Shown here: positions 1-9,118 of the stretch, piece after piece
How positions within the stretch are numbered: position 1 is the first letter of the stretch
Layout of the letters: each line of letters begins with the position of its first letter
DNA from: Rhodococcus sp040643435
GTDB taxonomy: Bacteria; Actinomycetota; Actinomycetes; Mycobacteriales; Mycobacteriaceae
Assembly (NCBI RefSeq): GCF_040643435.1
Contig: NZ_JBEYUH010000002.1
Span: 326,512-390,511 of the forward strand
Direction of reading: 5' to 3'
Length of the DNA: 64,000 bases
Position numbers and translations under genes: made by a program
The notes under the pieces: model-generated
What the model was told of the DNA's origin: nothing
Database searches by the model: none
Seen by the model: only the letters and a program-made list of their open reading frames with translations

Positions 1-1
1 C

Positions 2-190
2 CGGTTGCTCATGGAGGTGCTCGGACCGGCCGCCACGGTCCGGCAGAACTCACCCGGCGCCGTGCTTCGCGGACGGATCGAACGCATGCACCGCAGTTCC
101 CTCATCCTCACCTTCGGAGGCGGCACCAACGAGGTCCAGCGCGACATCATCGCCATGACCGCCCTCGGCCAGCCTCCCGCCAAGCGTTAG
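2..190 (+). CDS. chsE4: Acyl-CoA dehydrogenase, C-terminal end (FadE26/ChsE4-like), cut by window edge
   Basis: Only the last ~62 residues are present; the 5' part lies before base 1. They end in the FGGGTNEVQRDIIA signature that closes the C-terminal helical domain of acyl-CoA dehydrogenases. The gene is 15 bases ahead of a second, shorter acyl-CoA dehydrogenase and a FadD17-type ligase. This fadE26-fadE27-fadD17 order is known from M. tuberculosis, where FadE26 and FadE27 form the alpha2beta2 enzyme ChsE4-ChsE5 that desaturates C27/C24 steroid side-chain CoA esters. Identity rests on this context plus the terminal motif. Confidence 0.8.
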   Translation, partial: RLLMEVLGPAATVRQNSPGAVLRGRIERMHRSSLILTFGGGTNEVQRDIIAMTALGQPPAKR

Positions 191-205
191 CAAAGGACGC
201 GCACG

Positions 206-1321
206 ATGGACTTCACTCTCACCGAGGCCCAGCAGGATCTCGCGGAACTGACCCGCAGCATCGTGGCGGACATCGTCACCAACGAACACCTGCGCACACT
301 CGATGCCTCCGAGGACCGCGTCGACCGCAGCCTGTGGAACACGCTCGCCTCGTCCGGCGTTCTCGGAGCGGCGCTACCCGAGACCGTCGGCGGGGACGGA
401 TACGGCCCCCTCGAACAGGCGAGCATCCTGCGCGAACTCGGCCGCGGCGTCGCCGCCGTCCCCTATCTCACCTCGGTCGCCGTCTGTGCCGCGACCATCG
501 CGGAGTTCGGCTCCCCGGAGCAGCTGGCCGAGTGGGGGCGTCCGGCCGCCACCGGCGAACAGATCCTCACTGCCGCGCTGGCGGAGGAACTGAATGCCGA
601 CCCCACCACCCCCGCGACGCGCGCGGTCGGCTCGGACGACGGATTCACCCTCGACGGCGTCAAGATCGTCGTCGACGCGGCACCGGTGGCAGACGGCTTC
701 CTCGTCCCCGCCGCAACCGACGGCGGGGTGTCCGTCTTCCTGGTACGCCCCGGCGACCCGGGCGTCTCGGTCATCCGTCAGCAGACCACCGACTTCGGCA
801 GCTGCGGCATCCTCGCCCTCGAGCGCGTCGCCCTGCCGGCCGACCGCATCCTGGGTACCGACGGGACGGCGGTCGCGGCCCGGCTGCGCGATCGTGCTCT
901 GCTGGGTTCGGCCGCCTACCAGTGTGGCGTACTCGAACAGGCCCTCGAGCTCACCGCGCAGTACGCGCGCGAGCGCGTCCAGTTCGACCGTCCCATCGGG
1001 AGTTTCCAGGCCGTCTCCCAACGCCTCGCCGACGCCTACATCGACGTCAAGGCAGTGCGACTGACACTGTGGCAGGCCGCATTCCGGATGGCGTCGGGAG
1101 AGCCTCACGACGACGCCCTGAGAACCGCCGCTTTCTGGGCGGCCGACGTGGGCCACCGTGTCGGTCACACCGCCGTGCACGTGCACGGCGGTGTCGGACT
1201 CGACGAGGACCACCCGGTGCACCGCTACTTCCTGGCAGCCAAACACCACGAGTTCCTGCTGGGTTCGGCCGTCGACCAGTTGCGTGCGCTCGGGCGCGAA
1301 CTCGCCGATGCCCCGGTCTGA
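206..1321 (+). CDS. chsE5: Acyl-CoA dehydrogenase subunit FadE27/ChsE5-like
   Basis: 371 aa, starting MDFTLTEAQQDL and with the acyl-CoA dehydrogenase fold throughout. The ERVQFDRPIGSFQ stretch near residues 258-270 and the HVHGGVGLDEDHPVHRY segment near 325-342 are typical of the flavin/substrate-binding C-terminal domain. The length matches FadE27. In the known heterotetramer this is the smaller partner of FadE26, and the pair carries out the first dehydrogenation in beta-oxidation of the steroid side chain. It sits 15 bases after the upstream acyl-CoA dehydrogenase and 4 bases before the ligase gene, so the three are surely co-transcribed. Confidence 0.88.
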   Translation: MDFTLTEAQQDLAELTRSIVADIVTNEHLRTLDASEDRVDRSLWNTLASSGVLGAALPETVGGDGYGPLEQASILRELGRGVAAVPYLTSVAVCAATIAEFGSPEQLAEWGRPAATGEQILTAALAEELNADPTTPATRAVGSDDGFTLDGVKIVVDAAPVADGFLVPAATDGGVSVFLVRPGDPGVSVIRQQTTDFGSCGILALERVALPADRILGTDGTAVAARLRDRALLGSAAYQCGVLEQALELTAQYARERVQFDRPIGSFQAVSQRLADAYIDVKAVRLTLWQAAFRMASGEPHDDALRTAAFWAADVGHRVGHTAVHVHGGVGLDEDHPVHRYFLAAKHHEFLLGSAVDQLRALGRELADAPV

Positions 1322-1325
1322 GCGC

Positions 1326-2960
1326 ATGACCGCATCGACGATCACCGAACTGCTCGAGCGGCTCGCCGAGGTCGACGACCGGGGCCTGCGCTTCGAAGAG
1401 ACGGAACTGTCGTGGCGCGAGCACGTCGAATTGTCCCGCCGACGCGCCTCGCTGCTGCACGAACTGCTCGCCGGCCCGAAACCGAAGCACATCGGGATCC
1501 TCATGGACAACATCCCGGAGTTCTCGCTGTTGCTCGGTGCCGCGGCGTTCTCCGGGTCGGTGGTGGTCGGACTGAACACGACCCGGCGCGGTGAGGCGCT
1601 CGCGCGTGACATCGCACTTGCCGACTGCCGGGTGGTGTTCACCGAAACCGCACATGTGCCCCTGCTCGAGGGTATCGACCTCGGCGACGTGCAGGTGATC
1701 GATGTCGACTCCCCCGAGTGGCAGGCGATGCTCGCACCGTTCACCGGCACTGGTGCGCCATCCGCCACCCCGTCTCCCGACGACCTGTTCATGCTCATCT
1801 TCACTTCCGGCACGAGCGGCGATCCGAAGGCCGTGCGGTGCACGCACCGCAAGTTCACCGAGCCGGCGACGATGCTCGCCACACGATTCGGTCTCGGGCC
1901 CGACGACACCGTGTACGTGTCGATGCCGATGTTCCACTCCAACGCGATGATCGCCGGGTGGTCGATCGGGCTGGCCGCGCGCGGCAGTATCGCGCTACGG
2001 CGCAGATTCTCGGCATCCGGATTCCTTCCGGACGTCCGCCGGTTCGGCGTGACCTTCGCCAATTACGTCGGTAAACCTCTGTCCTATATCGTGGCCACGC
2101 CCGAGAAACCCGACGACCACGTCAATCCGCTGCGCATCATGTACGGCAACGAGGCATCCGCGGCCCACGTCGCCGAGTTCACCCGCCGCTTCGACGCGCG
2201 TGTGGTCGACGGCTTCGGATCGACCGAGGGCGGAATCTCGATCGCCTCGGTCCCGGACGCGCCCCCGGGGGCGCTCGGGCGGCTTCCCGAGGGCGTGGAG
2301 ATCCTCGACCCCGAGACGGGACTGCCCTGTCCCCCTGCCGAGTTCGACCCGGACGGGAGGATCACGAATGCGGACGCGGCGACGGGCGAACTCGTCAACG
2401 TATGCGGACCGGGGCTGTTCGAGGGCTACTACAACAATCCCGCTGCCGACGCCGAACGACTCCGCGACGGCAGATATCACAGCGGCGATCTCGCCTATCG
2501 TGATGCGGACGGCTTCGTGTACTTCGCCGGACGCAGCTCGGGCTGGCTGCGAGTGGACGGCGAGAACCTCGGCGCGGCACCGATCGAACGCATCCTCATG
2601 CGCTACGAAGGTTTCGCCCAGGTCGCCGTGTACGGAGTGCCCGACCGGCAGGTCGGCGATCGTGTGATGGCTGCGGTGATTCCGGTGGCTACGTCCGACT
2701 TCGATCCCGCCGCTTTCGCGCGCTTTCTCGATGCGCAAACCGATCTCGGCCCCAAACAGGTGCCCACCCTGATCCGAGTGTGCCGCGAGTTCCCCCGCAC
2801 GGCGACCTTCAAGGTCCTCACCCGTTCTCTCGCCGCCGAACGGTGGTCCTGTTCCGATCCGGTATGGGTCCGAGATCGCGGTGATTCCGAATTCCGGCTG
2901 TTGTCAGACGAACTGGCACACCTCGTCGAAGCTGCCCCGGCCGGGCCGTCTGCACGATAG
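1326..2960 (+). CDS. fadD17: Steroid side-chain acyl-CoA ligase, FadD17-like
   Basis: 544 aa. An in-frame extension exists upstream, but ATG 1326 lies 4 bases after the chsE5 stop and begins a normal ANL-family N-terminus. The ATP-binding P-loop FTSGTSGDPK is near residues 158-168, GFGSTEGG near 296, YHSGDLAYRD in the C-terminal hinge, and the catalytic Lys in RTATFKVLTR near 494. FadD17 of M. tuberculosis activates C24 steroid acids by adenylation and thioesterification with CoA. Position directly behind fadE26/fadE27 and ahead of mce4 matches that locus. It is somewhat longer than the mycobacterial protein (about 500 aa). Confidence 0.87.
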   Translation: MTASTITELLERLAEVDDRGLRFEETELSWREHVELSRRRASLLHELLAGPKPKHIGILMDNIPEFSLLLGAAAFSGSVVVGLNTTRRGEALARDIALADCRVVFTETAHVPLLEGIDLGDVQVIDVDSPEWQAMLAPFTGTGAPSATPSPDDLFMLIFTSGTSGDPKAVRCTHRKFTEPATMLATRFGLGPDDTVYVSMPMFHSNAMIAGWSIGLAARGSIALRRRFSASGFLPDVRRFGVTFANYVGKPLSYIVATPEKPDDHVNPLRIMYGNEASAAHVAEFTRRFDARVVDGFGSTEGGISIASVPDAPPGALGRLPEGVEILDPETGLPCPPAEFDPDGRITNADAATGELVNVCGPGLFEGYYNNPAADAERLRDGRYHSGDLAYRDADGFVYFAGRSSGWLRVDGENLGAAPIERILMRYEGFAQVAVYGVPDRQVGDRVMAAVIPVATSDFDPAAFARFLDAQTDLGPKQVPTLIRVCREFPRTATFKVLTRSLAAERWSCSDPVWVRDRGDSEFRLLSDELAHLVEAAPAGPSAR

Positions 2961-2998
2961 CGTCGATCCCGACGCCGGAATCGCGTCCTTGCCGCCGC

Positions 2999-3016
2999 AC
3001 ATACCCTGAGGTATGT
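2999..3016. promoter_or_regulatory. Palindrome ACATACC-CTGA-GGTATGT before yrbE4A
   Basis: A perfect 7+7 base inverted repeat with a 4-base spacer lies in the 119-base gap between fadD17 and yrbE4A, about 63 bases before the yrbE4A start. It does not match the KstR box. The size suits a dimeric repressor operator, which would let the mce4 genes be controlled apart from the upstream fadE/fadD genes. No regulator is identified. Confidence 0.4.
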
Positions 3017-3079
3017 TCGGCGCACCCGCGAGGTCGGGACACGGTTTCGTCGATGCGACCGTGGAAGAAGCGAGGATTC

Positions 3080-3844
3080 ATGGGATCGATACCCCGCGCG
3101 ACCGCACACGCACTCGGTGGCTTCTACGCGTTGTCCCTCGACGCGTTCACCGCCCTGTTCCGCTCGCCCTTCCAGTGGCGTGAATTCCTCACCCAGTTCT
3201 GGTTCATCGCCCGGGTCTCGCTCGTTCCCACCATCCTGATGTCCGTCCCGTTCACCGTCCTCGTGGTGTTCACCCTCAATTCACTGCTGCTCGAAATCGG
3301 TGCCGGCGACCTGAGCGGTGCGGGCGCCGGTCTCGGCGCCATCACACAGATCGGGCCACTCGTGACGGTGCTCGTCGTCGCGGGGGCCGGTGCCACAGCG
3401 ATCGCCGCCGATCTCGGCTCGCGCACCATCCGCGACGAGATCGCCGCACTCGAGGTCCTCGGAATCGATCCCGCAGCACGGCTCGTCCTGCCGCGCGCGC
3501 TCGCGTCGACCGCCGTCGCGGTCACACTCAACGGTGCGGTGTGCGCGATCGGCCTCATCGGCGGGTTCTTCTTCTCGGTGACACTCCAGAATGTCGATCC
3601 CGGCGCATACGCCGCGGGTGTCACCCTGCTCGTCGGTCCCGGCGAGCTGTTGCTCTCGGAGATCAAGGCGGCGGTGTTCGGCCTGCTCGCCGGGCTGATC
3701 GCGTGTCATCGCGGACTATCGGTAAGCGGTGGCCCCAAGAGTGTCGGCGAAGCGGTCAACGAGACGGTGGTCTTCGCGTTCGTCGCCCTGTTCCTCGCCA
3801 ACATGCTGCTCACCTCGATCGGCATCGCGGTGACGGGCCGGTGA
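3080..3844 (+). CDS. yrbE4A: Mce4 transporter permease YrbE4A (SupA)
   Basis: 254 aa from ATG 3080, chosen over the in-frame ATG 3053 because AAGCGAGG stands 6 bases ahead of it and because the resulting length equals the mycobacterial protein as remembered. MlaE/YrbE-family integral membrane permease: hydrophobic segments near residues 40-65, 85-110, 135-165, 190-215 and 225-250, with the conserved GSRTIRDEIAALEVLGIDP cytoplasmic motif in the middle. In the Mce4 system two YrbE proteins form the inner-membrane channel, powered by a separately encoded ATPase (MceG), for cholesterol import. Confidence 0.93.
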   Translation: MGSIPRATAHALGGFYALSLDAFTALFRSPFQWREFLTQFWFIARVSLVPTILMSVPFTVLVVFTLNSLLLEIGAGDLSGAGAGLGAITQIGPLVTVLVVAGAGATAIAADLGSRTIRDEIAALEVLGIDPAARLVLPRALASTAVAVTLNGAVCAIGLIGGFFFSVTLQNVDPGAYAAGVTLLVGPGELLLSEIKAAVFGLLAGLIACHRGLSVSGGPKSVGEAVNETVVFAFVALFLANMLLTSIGIAVTGR

Positions 3845-3851
3845 GTCGCCG

Positions 3852-4712
3852 ATGAGTGTCACGAGCGCGGCCACAGGCCGAACCGCGCACGCGGTTCGGC
3901 GCCTCGGGAACGCGGTGTCCCGCGGAGTCGATACTCTCGGCCGCCAGGTCGTCTTCCTCGTCGGCGCCCTGTTCTCGACCGTGCGCGCGGCCCGGCACTA
4001 TCCCCGCGAGACCCTGCGCGTGGTCTCCGAGATCGGACTCGGCACCGGCGTACTCGCTCTGGTCGGCGGCAGCGTCGCCATCATGGGTTTCCTCACCTTG
4101 TTCGCCGGCGCGACGGTCGCCGTGCAGGGCTTCACCTCGCTCGGCAACATCGGCGTCGAAGCGCTCACCGGCTTTCTGTCCGCCTACGTCAACGTCCGGG
4201 TCGTCGCACCCGTGACCGCCGGCGTCGGCCTCGCCGCGACCATCGGTGCCGGCACCACCGCGCAACTCGGCGCGATGCGCATCAGCGAGGAGATCGACGC
4301 CCTCGAGGTCATGGCCGTGCGGTCCGTTCCGTATCTGGTGGGCACGCGCATCCTGGCCGGGTTGATCGCCGTCGTGCCGCTCTACTCCCTGTCGGTCCTG
4401 GCTTCGTTCCTGTCGAGCCGCATCGCGACCGTCGTAGTCCTCGGCCAGTCGCCCGGTGTCTACGACCACTACTTCGCGACCTTCCTTCGCCCCACCGACG
4501 TGCTGTGGTCCTTCGGGCAGGCCGTCACGATGGCCGTGGTCGTGATGACCGTGCACAGCTACTACGGCTACACCGCGACGGGAGGCCCGTCCGGGGTGGG
4601 CGTCGCGACAGGCCGGGCGGTTCGAATGTCGCTCATCGGGGTGGTCACGGTGACCCTGCTGATCTCCCTCGTCCTCTACGGCAGCAGCCGCCAGCTGCAT
4701 CTGGCGGGGTGA
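3852..4712 (+). CDS. yrbE4B: Mce4 transporter permease YrbE4B (SupB)
   Basis: 286 aa, the second MlaE-type permease of the Mce4 complex. It contains the family motif QLGAMRISEEIDALEVM near residues 137-153 and several long hydrophobic segments, with a hydrophilic N-terminal ~40 residues. It follows yrbE4A by 7 bases. Its TGA stop overlaps the GTG start of mce4A (GTGA, 4709-4712), indicating translational coupling. It is expected to pair with YrbE4A in the membrane. Confidence 0.93.
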   Translation: MSVTSAATGRTAHAVRRLGNAVSRGVDTLGRQVVFLVGALFSTVRAARHYPRETLRVVSEIGLGTGVLALVGGSVAIMGFLTLFAGATVAVQGFTSLGNIGVEALTGFLSAYVNVRVVAPVTAGVGLAATIGAGTTAQLGAMRISEEIDALEVMAVRSVPYLVGTRILAGLIAVVPLYSLSVLASFLSSRIATVVVLGQSPGVYDHYFATFLRPTDVLWSFGQAVTMAVVVMTVHSYYGYTATGGPSGVGVATGRAVRMSLIGVVTVTLLISLVLYGSSRQLHLAG

Positions 4713-5875
4713 GGATCGTGCCCTCCTGGTTGCCGAAAGTCGCTGCGACGGGTTTCATCGTCGTCTCCGCACTCGTGCTCGTCCTCGTCTACCACGGCTT
4801 CCGCGGCTCGTTCACCCCCGGCGTGAAGGTGACAGTCGAGAGCGGTCGTTCCGGTCTGGTGCTCGAACACGGAGCCATGGTCAAAGCGCACGGTGCGCAC
4901 GTCGGCAACGTCTCCGCGGTGCACCACACTCCGTCCGGCGCGGTCGTCGAGTTACGCCTCGATCCGGATGCCGCCGCACGGCTACCGGCGGACGTGGGCG
5001 CCGACATCCGCGCGACGACGGTCTTCGGCGCCAAGTACGTCACCCTCACCGATCCGCCGACACCCGGTCCGATCGGCCTGGCCGAGAGCACGGTCCTGCG
5101 CGCATCGAGCGTGACGGTGGAGACGAACACCGTCTTCGAATCGCTCTCCGGCGTGCTGCAGGCCGTCGATCCGGCGAAGCTGAACCGCACCCTCGGCGCG
5201 TTGTCGTCGGCGTTGCGGGCACAGGGCGACTCGCTCGGCCGCGCGCTCGACGACACCGATGCCCTCCTCTCGCGGATCGAGCCGCGCACCGAGACACTCC
5301 GGCGCGATCTTGCCGCTGCGGCGTCGACCGCCGACATCTATACGGGAACAACCGACGAGATCGTCGCGTCCTTCGACAACCTCGCCGTCACCGGCACGAC
5401 CCTCGTCGAGCGCGCCGACGACCTCGACCGCGTCCTGCTCGCCGCGATCGGCATGGGCGACGCCGGCCGCCGCGTGATCGAGCCGAACAGCGAAGGGATC
5501 GTCGACATGCTCGACCTCCTGCGCCCGACGGCCTCACTCCTCGAGGAATATTCGCCGGTCCTCCCCTGCTTCCTGCAGGGCGCCGACCGTGCCCGGCAAC
5601 TCGCCGAACCGGCTTCGGGCGGCAACGGCTCGTCGATGATGCTGAAGTCGACCTTCCTGCTCGGCACCGACCCGTACGAATATCCGCGCAATCTTCCGGT
5701 GGTCGAGGCCACCGGCGGGCCACGCTGCGGTCCCCTGCCGATCGTGACGGCCGACGAGACCCCCGCCCCGTACGTAGTGGCGAACACCGGCGCCAACCCG
5801 TTCGAGGCCGGCAACACCTCGCCGGTCTTCGTCCCCGGCTCGCTCTTCGAACTGCTCACCGGAGGCGCCGGATGA
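4709..5875 (+). CDS. mce4A: Mce4A, sterol-transport MCE-domain protein
   Basis: 388 aa from GTG 4709, which overlaps the yrbE4B stop. GTG 4718 with GGTGAGG just before it is an alternative start. One N-terminal membrane anchor (about residues 10-30) is followed by the MCE/MlaD beta-barrel domain (about 38-125, with VTVESGRSGLVLEHGAMVKAHG), a helical region with regularly spaced hydrophobics, and a Cys-containing C-terminal tail. Six such subunits form the periplasmic conduit of the Mce4 cholesterol importer. First of six mce genes linked by 4-base overlaps. Confidence 0.92.
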   Translation: MRIVPSWLPKVAATGFIVVSALVLVLVYHGFRGSFTPGVKVTVESGRSGLVLEHGAMVKAHGAHVGNVSAVHHTPSGAVVELRLDPDAAARLPADVGADIRATTVFGAKYVTLTDPPTPGPIGLAESTVLRASSVTVETNTVFESLSGVLQAVDPAKLNRTLGALSSALRAQGDSLGRALDDTDALLSRIEPRTETLRRDLAAAASTADIYTGTTDEIVASFDNLAVTGTTLVERADDLDRVLLAAIGMGDAGRRVIEPNSEGIVDMLDLLRPTASLLEEYSPVLPCFLQGADRARQLAEPASGGNGSSMMLKSTFLLGTDPYEYPRNLPVVEATGGPRCGPLPIVTADETPAPYVVANTGANPFEAGNTSPVFVPGSLFELLTGGAG

Positions 5876-6888
5876 CACGCACCGCGATCGCCGCGGGCAT
5901 CTACGCCCTCGTCATGCTCCTGATCCTCGGCGGATTGTTCGTCGTGTTCGGCCAGGTCCGCTTCGGTGAACACACGCGCTACCACGCGGTGTTCGACGAC
6001 GTCTCCGGTCTCGAGGAGGGTCAGTTCGTCCGCGTGTCCGGGGTGGAGGTCGGCAGGGTCACCGCCGTTGAGTTCGGCGAGAACAACCGCATCGAGGTCA
6101 CCTTCGAGGTCGACAGCTCGTTCACCCCGACCCGCTCGAGCATCGCCACCGTGCGCTATCTCAACCTCGTCGGCGACCGGTATCTCGAATTGTCCGACGG
6201 TCCGGGGGATCTCACCCCCATGGCAGCCGACGAGACGATCGGCACCGGCCGAACCCGGCCTGCACTCGATCTCGACGTACTCATCGGGAGCTTCACGCCC
6301 TTGTTCCGTGCGCTCGAACCCGAACAGGTCAATCGGTTGTCGGCCGACCTCATCACGGTGCTGCAGGGACAGGGAGGAACCGTCGAATCCGTTCTCGCCC
6401 AGGTCGCGTCGCTCACCTCGCACATCGCCGACCGCGACATCCTCGTCGGGCAGGTGATCACGAATCTCGACGCGGTTCTCGCGAACCTCGCCGCCCACCG
6501 CGACACATTCGACACCGTCCTCGTGCGTGCTCACGAACTGGCCGCGCGACTCGCGCAGGACTCTGTGATCGTCGGCGACGCCGTCACCCACATCGACGCG
6601 ATCGGCGGATCACTCACCGACCTGCTCGCTCGGTCCCGCGCCTCGCTCGCCGGCACGATCCGCGAAACCGGCAGCCTCGCAGCACAGGTCGAGTCGCGCA
6701 GCGACACCGTCGAGCAACTGGCTACCGAACTCCCCGACGCCTACAAGGCTCTCACTCGGCTCGGCGCCTACGGCGGATTCTTCAACTACTACCTGTGCGG
6801 CATGCTCATCGAGATCAACGACCTGTCCGGGAACAAGGTCACCTCACCGCTGTTCGGGCAGACGACGGGCAGGTGTGCACCGGCATGA
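5872..6888 (+). CDS. mce4B: Mce4B, sterol-transport MCE-domain protein
   Basis: 338 aa; ATG overlaps the mce4A stop as ATGA. One N-terminal transmembrane segment (about residues 5-25, AIAAGIYALVMLLILGGLFV), then an MCE domain with the typical GLEEGQFVRVSGVEVGRV motif near 44-61, then a long helical domain ending in a short C-terminal tail with a Cys pair (YLCG...GRCAPA). Slightly shorter than the mycobacterial Mce4B. Part of the hetero-oligomeric conduit of the Mce4 importer. Confidence 0.92.
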   Translation: MTRTAIAAGIYALVMLLILGGLFVVFGQVRFGEHTRYHAVFDDVSGLEEGQFVRVSGVEVGRVTAVEFGENNRIEVTFEVDSSFTPTRSSIATVRYLNLVGDRYLELSDGPGDLTPMAADETIGTGRTRPALDLDVLIGSFTPLFRALEPEQVNRLSADLITVLQGQGGTVESVLAQVASLTSHIADRDILVGQVITNLDAVLANLAAHRDTFDTVLVRAHELAARLAQDSVIVGDAVTHIDAIGGSLTDLLARSRASLAGTIRETGSLAAQVESRSDTVEQLATELPDAYKALTRLGAYGGFFNYYLCGMLIEINDLSGNKVTSPLFGQTTGRCAPA

Positions 6889-7904
6889 CCCAGTTTCGCG
6901 AGATGAATCCGGTGCGTGTCGGCGTCGTCGGCACGATCGTGGTCGTCGTGTTCGTGCTCGGCGCCCTGAACATCCGCTCCCTGCCGTTCTTCGACGGCGG
7001 CACCACCTACCGGGCGAGATTCGTCGACGCCGGCGGTCTGAACACCGGCGACACCGTGCAGGTCGCGGGCAAGGATGCCGGTCAGGTGACCGACATCGAC
7101 ATCGACCACGACGCCGTGGCCGTCACGTTCACCGTCGACCGGGCCGTGGTCCTGGGTACCGACACCACCGTCGAGATCGCCACGGCCACCGCACTCGGTG
7201 CACGGAACCTGCGTGTGCGCCCCAGCGGTCCGGGGCGACTCGAAGACGGCGCCACCATCGACCTCGACCGCACGGTCGCGCCCTACCAGTTGACCGATGC
7301 CCTCGGCGATCTCACCAACACCACCGCGGCCGTCGACACCGGACAACTGCGCGAATCGATGCAGGTGCTGTCCGATACCTTGCGCGAGACCCCCGACGAC
7401 GTCGGCGCTGCACTCGACGGTGTGCGACGGCTGTCCGAGACCGTCGCGTCGCGCGACGAATCCCTGCGGGCACTGCTCGCACACGCCGAACAGGTCACCA
7501 CTGTGCTCGCCGAGCGCAGCGACGCGATCGACGCGCTGATCGTCGACGCCGACCGCATCCTCGGCGAACTCCACAGTCGCCGCGCTGCTCTCGATACGCT
7601 GTTCGCGAACATCGATGCCCTGTCGGTCCAGATCTCGAATCTCGTCGCCGACAACGAGGCACAGCTCGCACCCACCTTGGACAAGCTGAACGCCGTCCTC
7701 GCGATCCTCGAACGCAACCGCGACAACATCGCCCTCGCCATCGAACGACTGGGCCCGTACGCGACCGAACTCGGTGAGGCCGTCGCGTCCGGTCCGTTCT
7801 TCAACTCGTACATCCAGAACCTGCTGCCCATGCAGGTCATCGAACCGGCTCTGACCGCTGCGCTCGAGAACGCGGGCATCACCCCTCCGGGAGGTACACC
7901 GTGA
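6885..7904 (+). CDS. mce4C: Mce4C, sterol-transport MCE-domain protein
   Basis: 339 aa from ATG 6885 (MTQFREMNPVRVG), which overlaps the mce4B stop as ATGA. An in-frame upstream extension has no such coupling. N-terminal anchor near residues 10-30, MCE domain with GGLNTGDTVQVAGKDAGQVTDI near 48-69, and a helical C-terminal half with repeated leucine/isoleucine heptad-like spacing. Component of the Mce4 cholesterol importer conduit. Confidence 0.92.
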   Translation: MTQFREMNPVRVGVVGTIVVVVFVLGALNIRSLPFFDGGTTYRARFVDAGGLNTGDTVQVAGKDAGQVTDIDIDHDAVAVTFTVDRAVVLGTDTTVEIATATALGARNLRVRPSGPGRLEDGATIDLDRTVAPYQLTDALGDLTNTTAAVDTGQLRESMQVLSDTLRETPDDVGAALDGVRRLSETVASRDESLRALLAHAEQVTTVLAERSDAIDALIVDADRILGELHSRRAALDTLFANIDALSVQISNLVADNEAQLAPTLDKLNAVLAILERNRDNIALAIERLGPYATELGEAVASGPFFNSYIQNLLPMQVIEPALTAALENAGITPPGGTP

Positions 7905-9118
7905 CGCGACTGCGTCCCCTGATCTCGTGGGGTGTCCCGATTCTCCTGCTCGCCGTCGTCGCGGTGGTGTCGTTCACCGTCGCGCCGTGGCGGTCCACCG
8001 ACGGATACGCGGCCGAATTCACCTCGAGCCGTGGCCTGTACGTCGGGGACGATGTGCGCATCATGGGCGTCGAGGTGGGGCGCGTGACGAAGATCGAACC
8101 GCGCGGGGACCGTGTGCTCGTGCGCTTCGACATCGACTCGGCCCGGCGCATCCCCGCCGATGCACAGGCGGCGATCATCGCCCCGACGCTGGTATCCGCA
8201 CGCTTCGTGCAGCTCACCCCGCCGCATACGGGAGGCCCCGAACTTCCGGTGGGTGCGACGATTCCCGTGGAACGCACCGCGGTGCCCGTCGAATGGGACG
8301 AGATCACCGAGCAACTCACACGGTTGACCACCGAACTCGGCCCCGGCGACACCGACCCGCAGGGTGCGCTCGGCGAGGTGCTCGACGTCGCGGCCGCCAA
8401 CGCCGAAGGGCACGGCCCCGCCCTGCGCGACAGCCTCCAGCAACTCGCGACCGCGATGCGCACGATCTCCGACGGCCGGCACGATCTGTTCGGCACCCTC
8501 GGCAATCTGCAGGTCTTCGTCGAGGCACTGTCGATGAGCGGCGACCAGATCGTCTCCCTCCACGACCGGCTCGCGTCCGTCACCGAAATCCTCGACGCGA
8601 ACCGCGACGACATGGGCGCCGCCCTCTCCGGACTCGACGCCGTGCTCGTCGACGTCGAGCGGTTCGTCCGCGACAACCGCGAGCGTGTCGACACGACCGT
8701 CGATCGCACAGCCGCGCTCACCGAGACGCTGGCGACCCAGCGCGACGGAATCGCGCAGGTACTGCACGTCGCACCCACAGCCCTGTCCAATCTGCAGGGC
8801 ATCTACCAGCCCGCGCACAACACGGTGGTCTCGGCCTTGTCGCTGACCAACTTCGCCAATCCCGCCCAGTTCATCTGCTCCGCACTCGCCGCAGCCGAAC
8901 AGGTCGACGCACACACCGCGTCGGAGCTGTGCGTGCAGTATCTCGGGCCGATCCTGCCGTTGCTCGCGATGGACTATCCGCCGGTGCGCCTCAATCCGAC
9001 GCGCGGTGTCGGTGCATTGCCCGACCAGCTCGTCTACACCGAACCCGAGCTGATGCCGGCGCCCGGCACGCCGTCGCCGACATCGCTGACCGACCTGCTC
9101 TCCCCGGGGGCGCCGTGA
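7901..9118 (+). CDS. mce4D: Mce4D, sterol-transport MCE-domain protein
   Basis: 405 aa; GTG start overlaps the mce4C stop (GTGA). An N-terminal hydrophobic anchor (about residues 6-26, ISWGVPILLLAVVAVVSF), an MCE domain with SSRGLYVGDDVRIMGVEVGRV near 43-63, a helical domain, and a C-terminal tail rich in Pro/Thr/Ser (TPSPTSLTDLLSPGAP) typical of Mce D subunits. Shorter than the mycobacterial Mce4D, mainly in the tail. Subunit of the cholesterol importer. Confidence 0.92.
   Translation: MTRLRPLISWGVPILLLAVVAVVSFTVAPWRSTDGYAAEFTSSRGLYVGDDVRIMGVEVGRVTKIEPRGDRVLVRFDIDSARRIPADAQAAIIAPTLVSARFVQLTPPHTGGPELPVGATIPVERTAVPVEWDEITEQLTRLTTELGPGDTDPQGALGEVLDVAAANAEGHGPALRDSLQQLATAMRTISDGRHDLFGTLGNLQVFVEALSMSGDQIVSLHDRLASVTEILDANRDDMGAALSGLDAVLVDVERFVRDNRERVDTTVDRTAALTETLATQRDGIAQVLHVAPTALSNLQGIYQPAHNTVVSALSLTNFANPAQFICSALAAAEQVDAHTASELCVQYLGPILPLLAMDYPPVRLNPTRGVGALPDQLVYTEPELMPAPGTPSPTSLTDLLSPGAP

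Noticed and set aside
374..2062. 562-codon open frame on the minus strand opposite chsE5/fadD17
   Set aside because: High G+C creates long antisense frames. Both real genes on the plus strand have full family motifs here; the antisense product has none.
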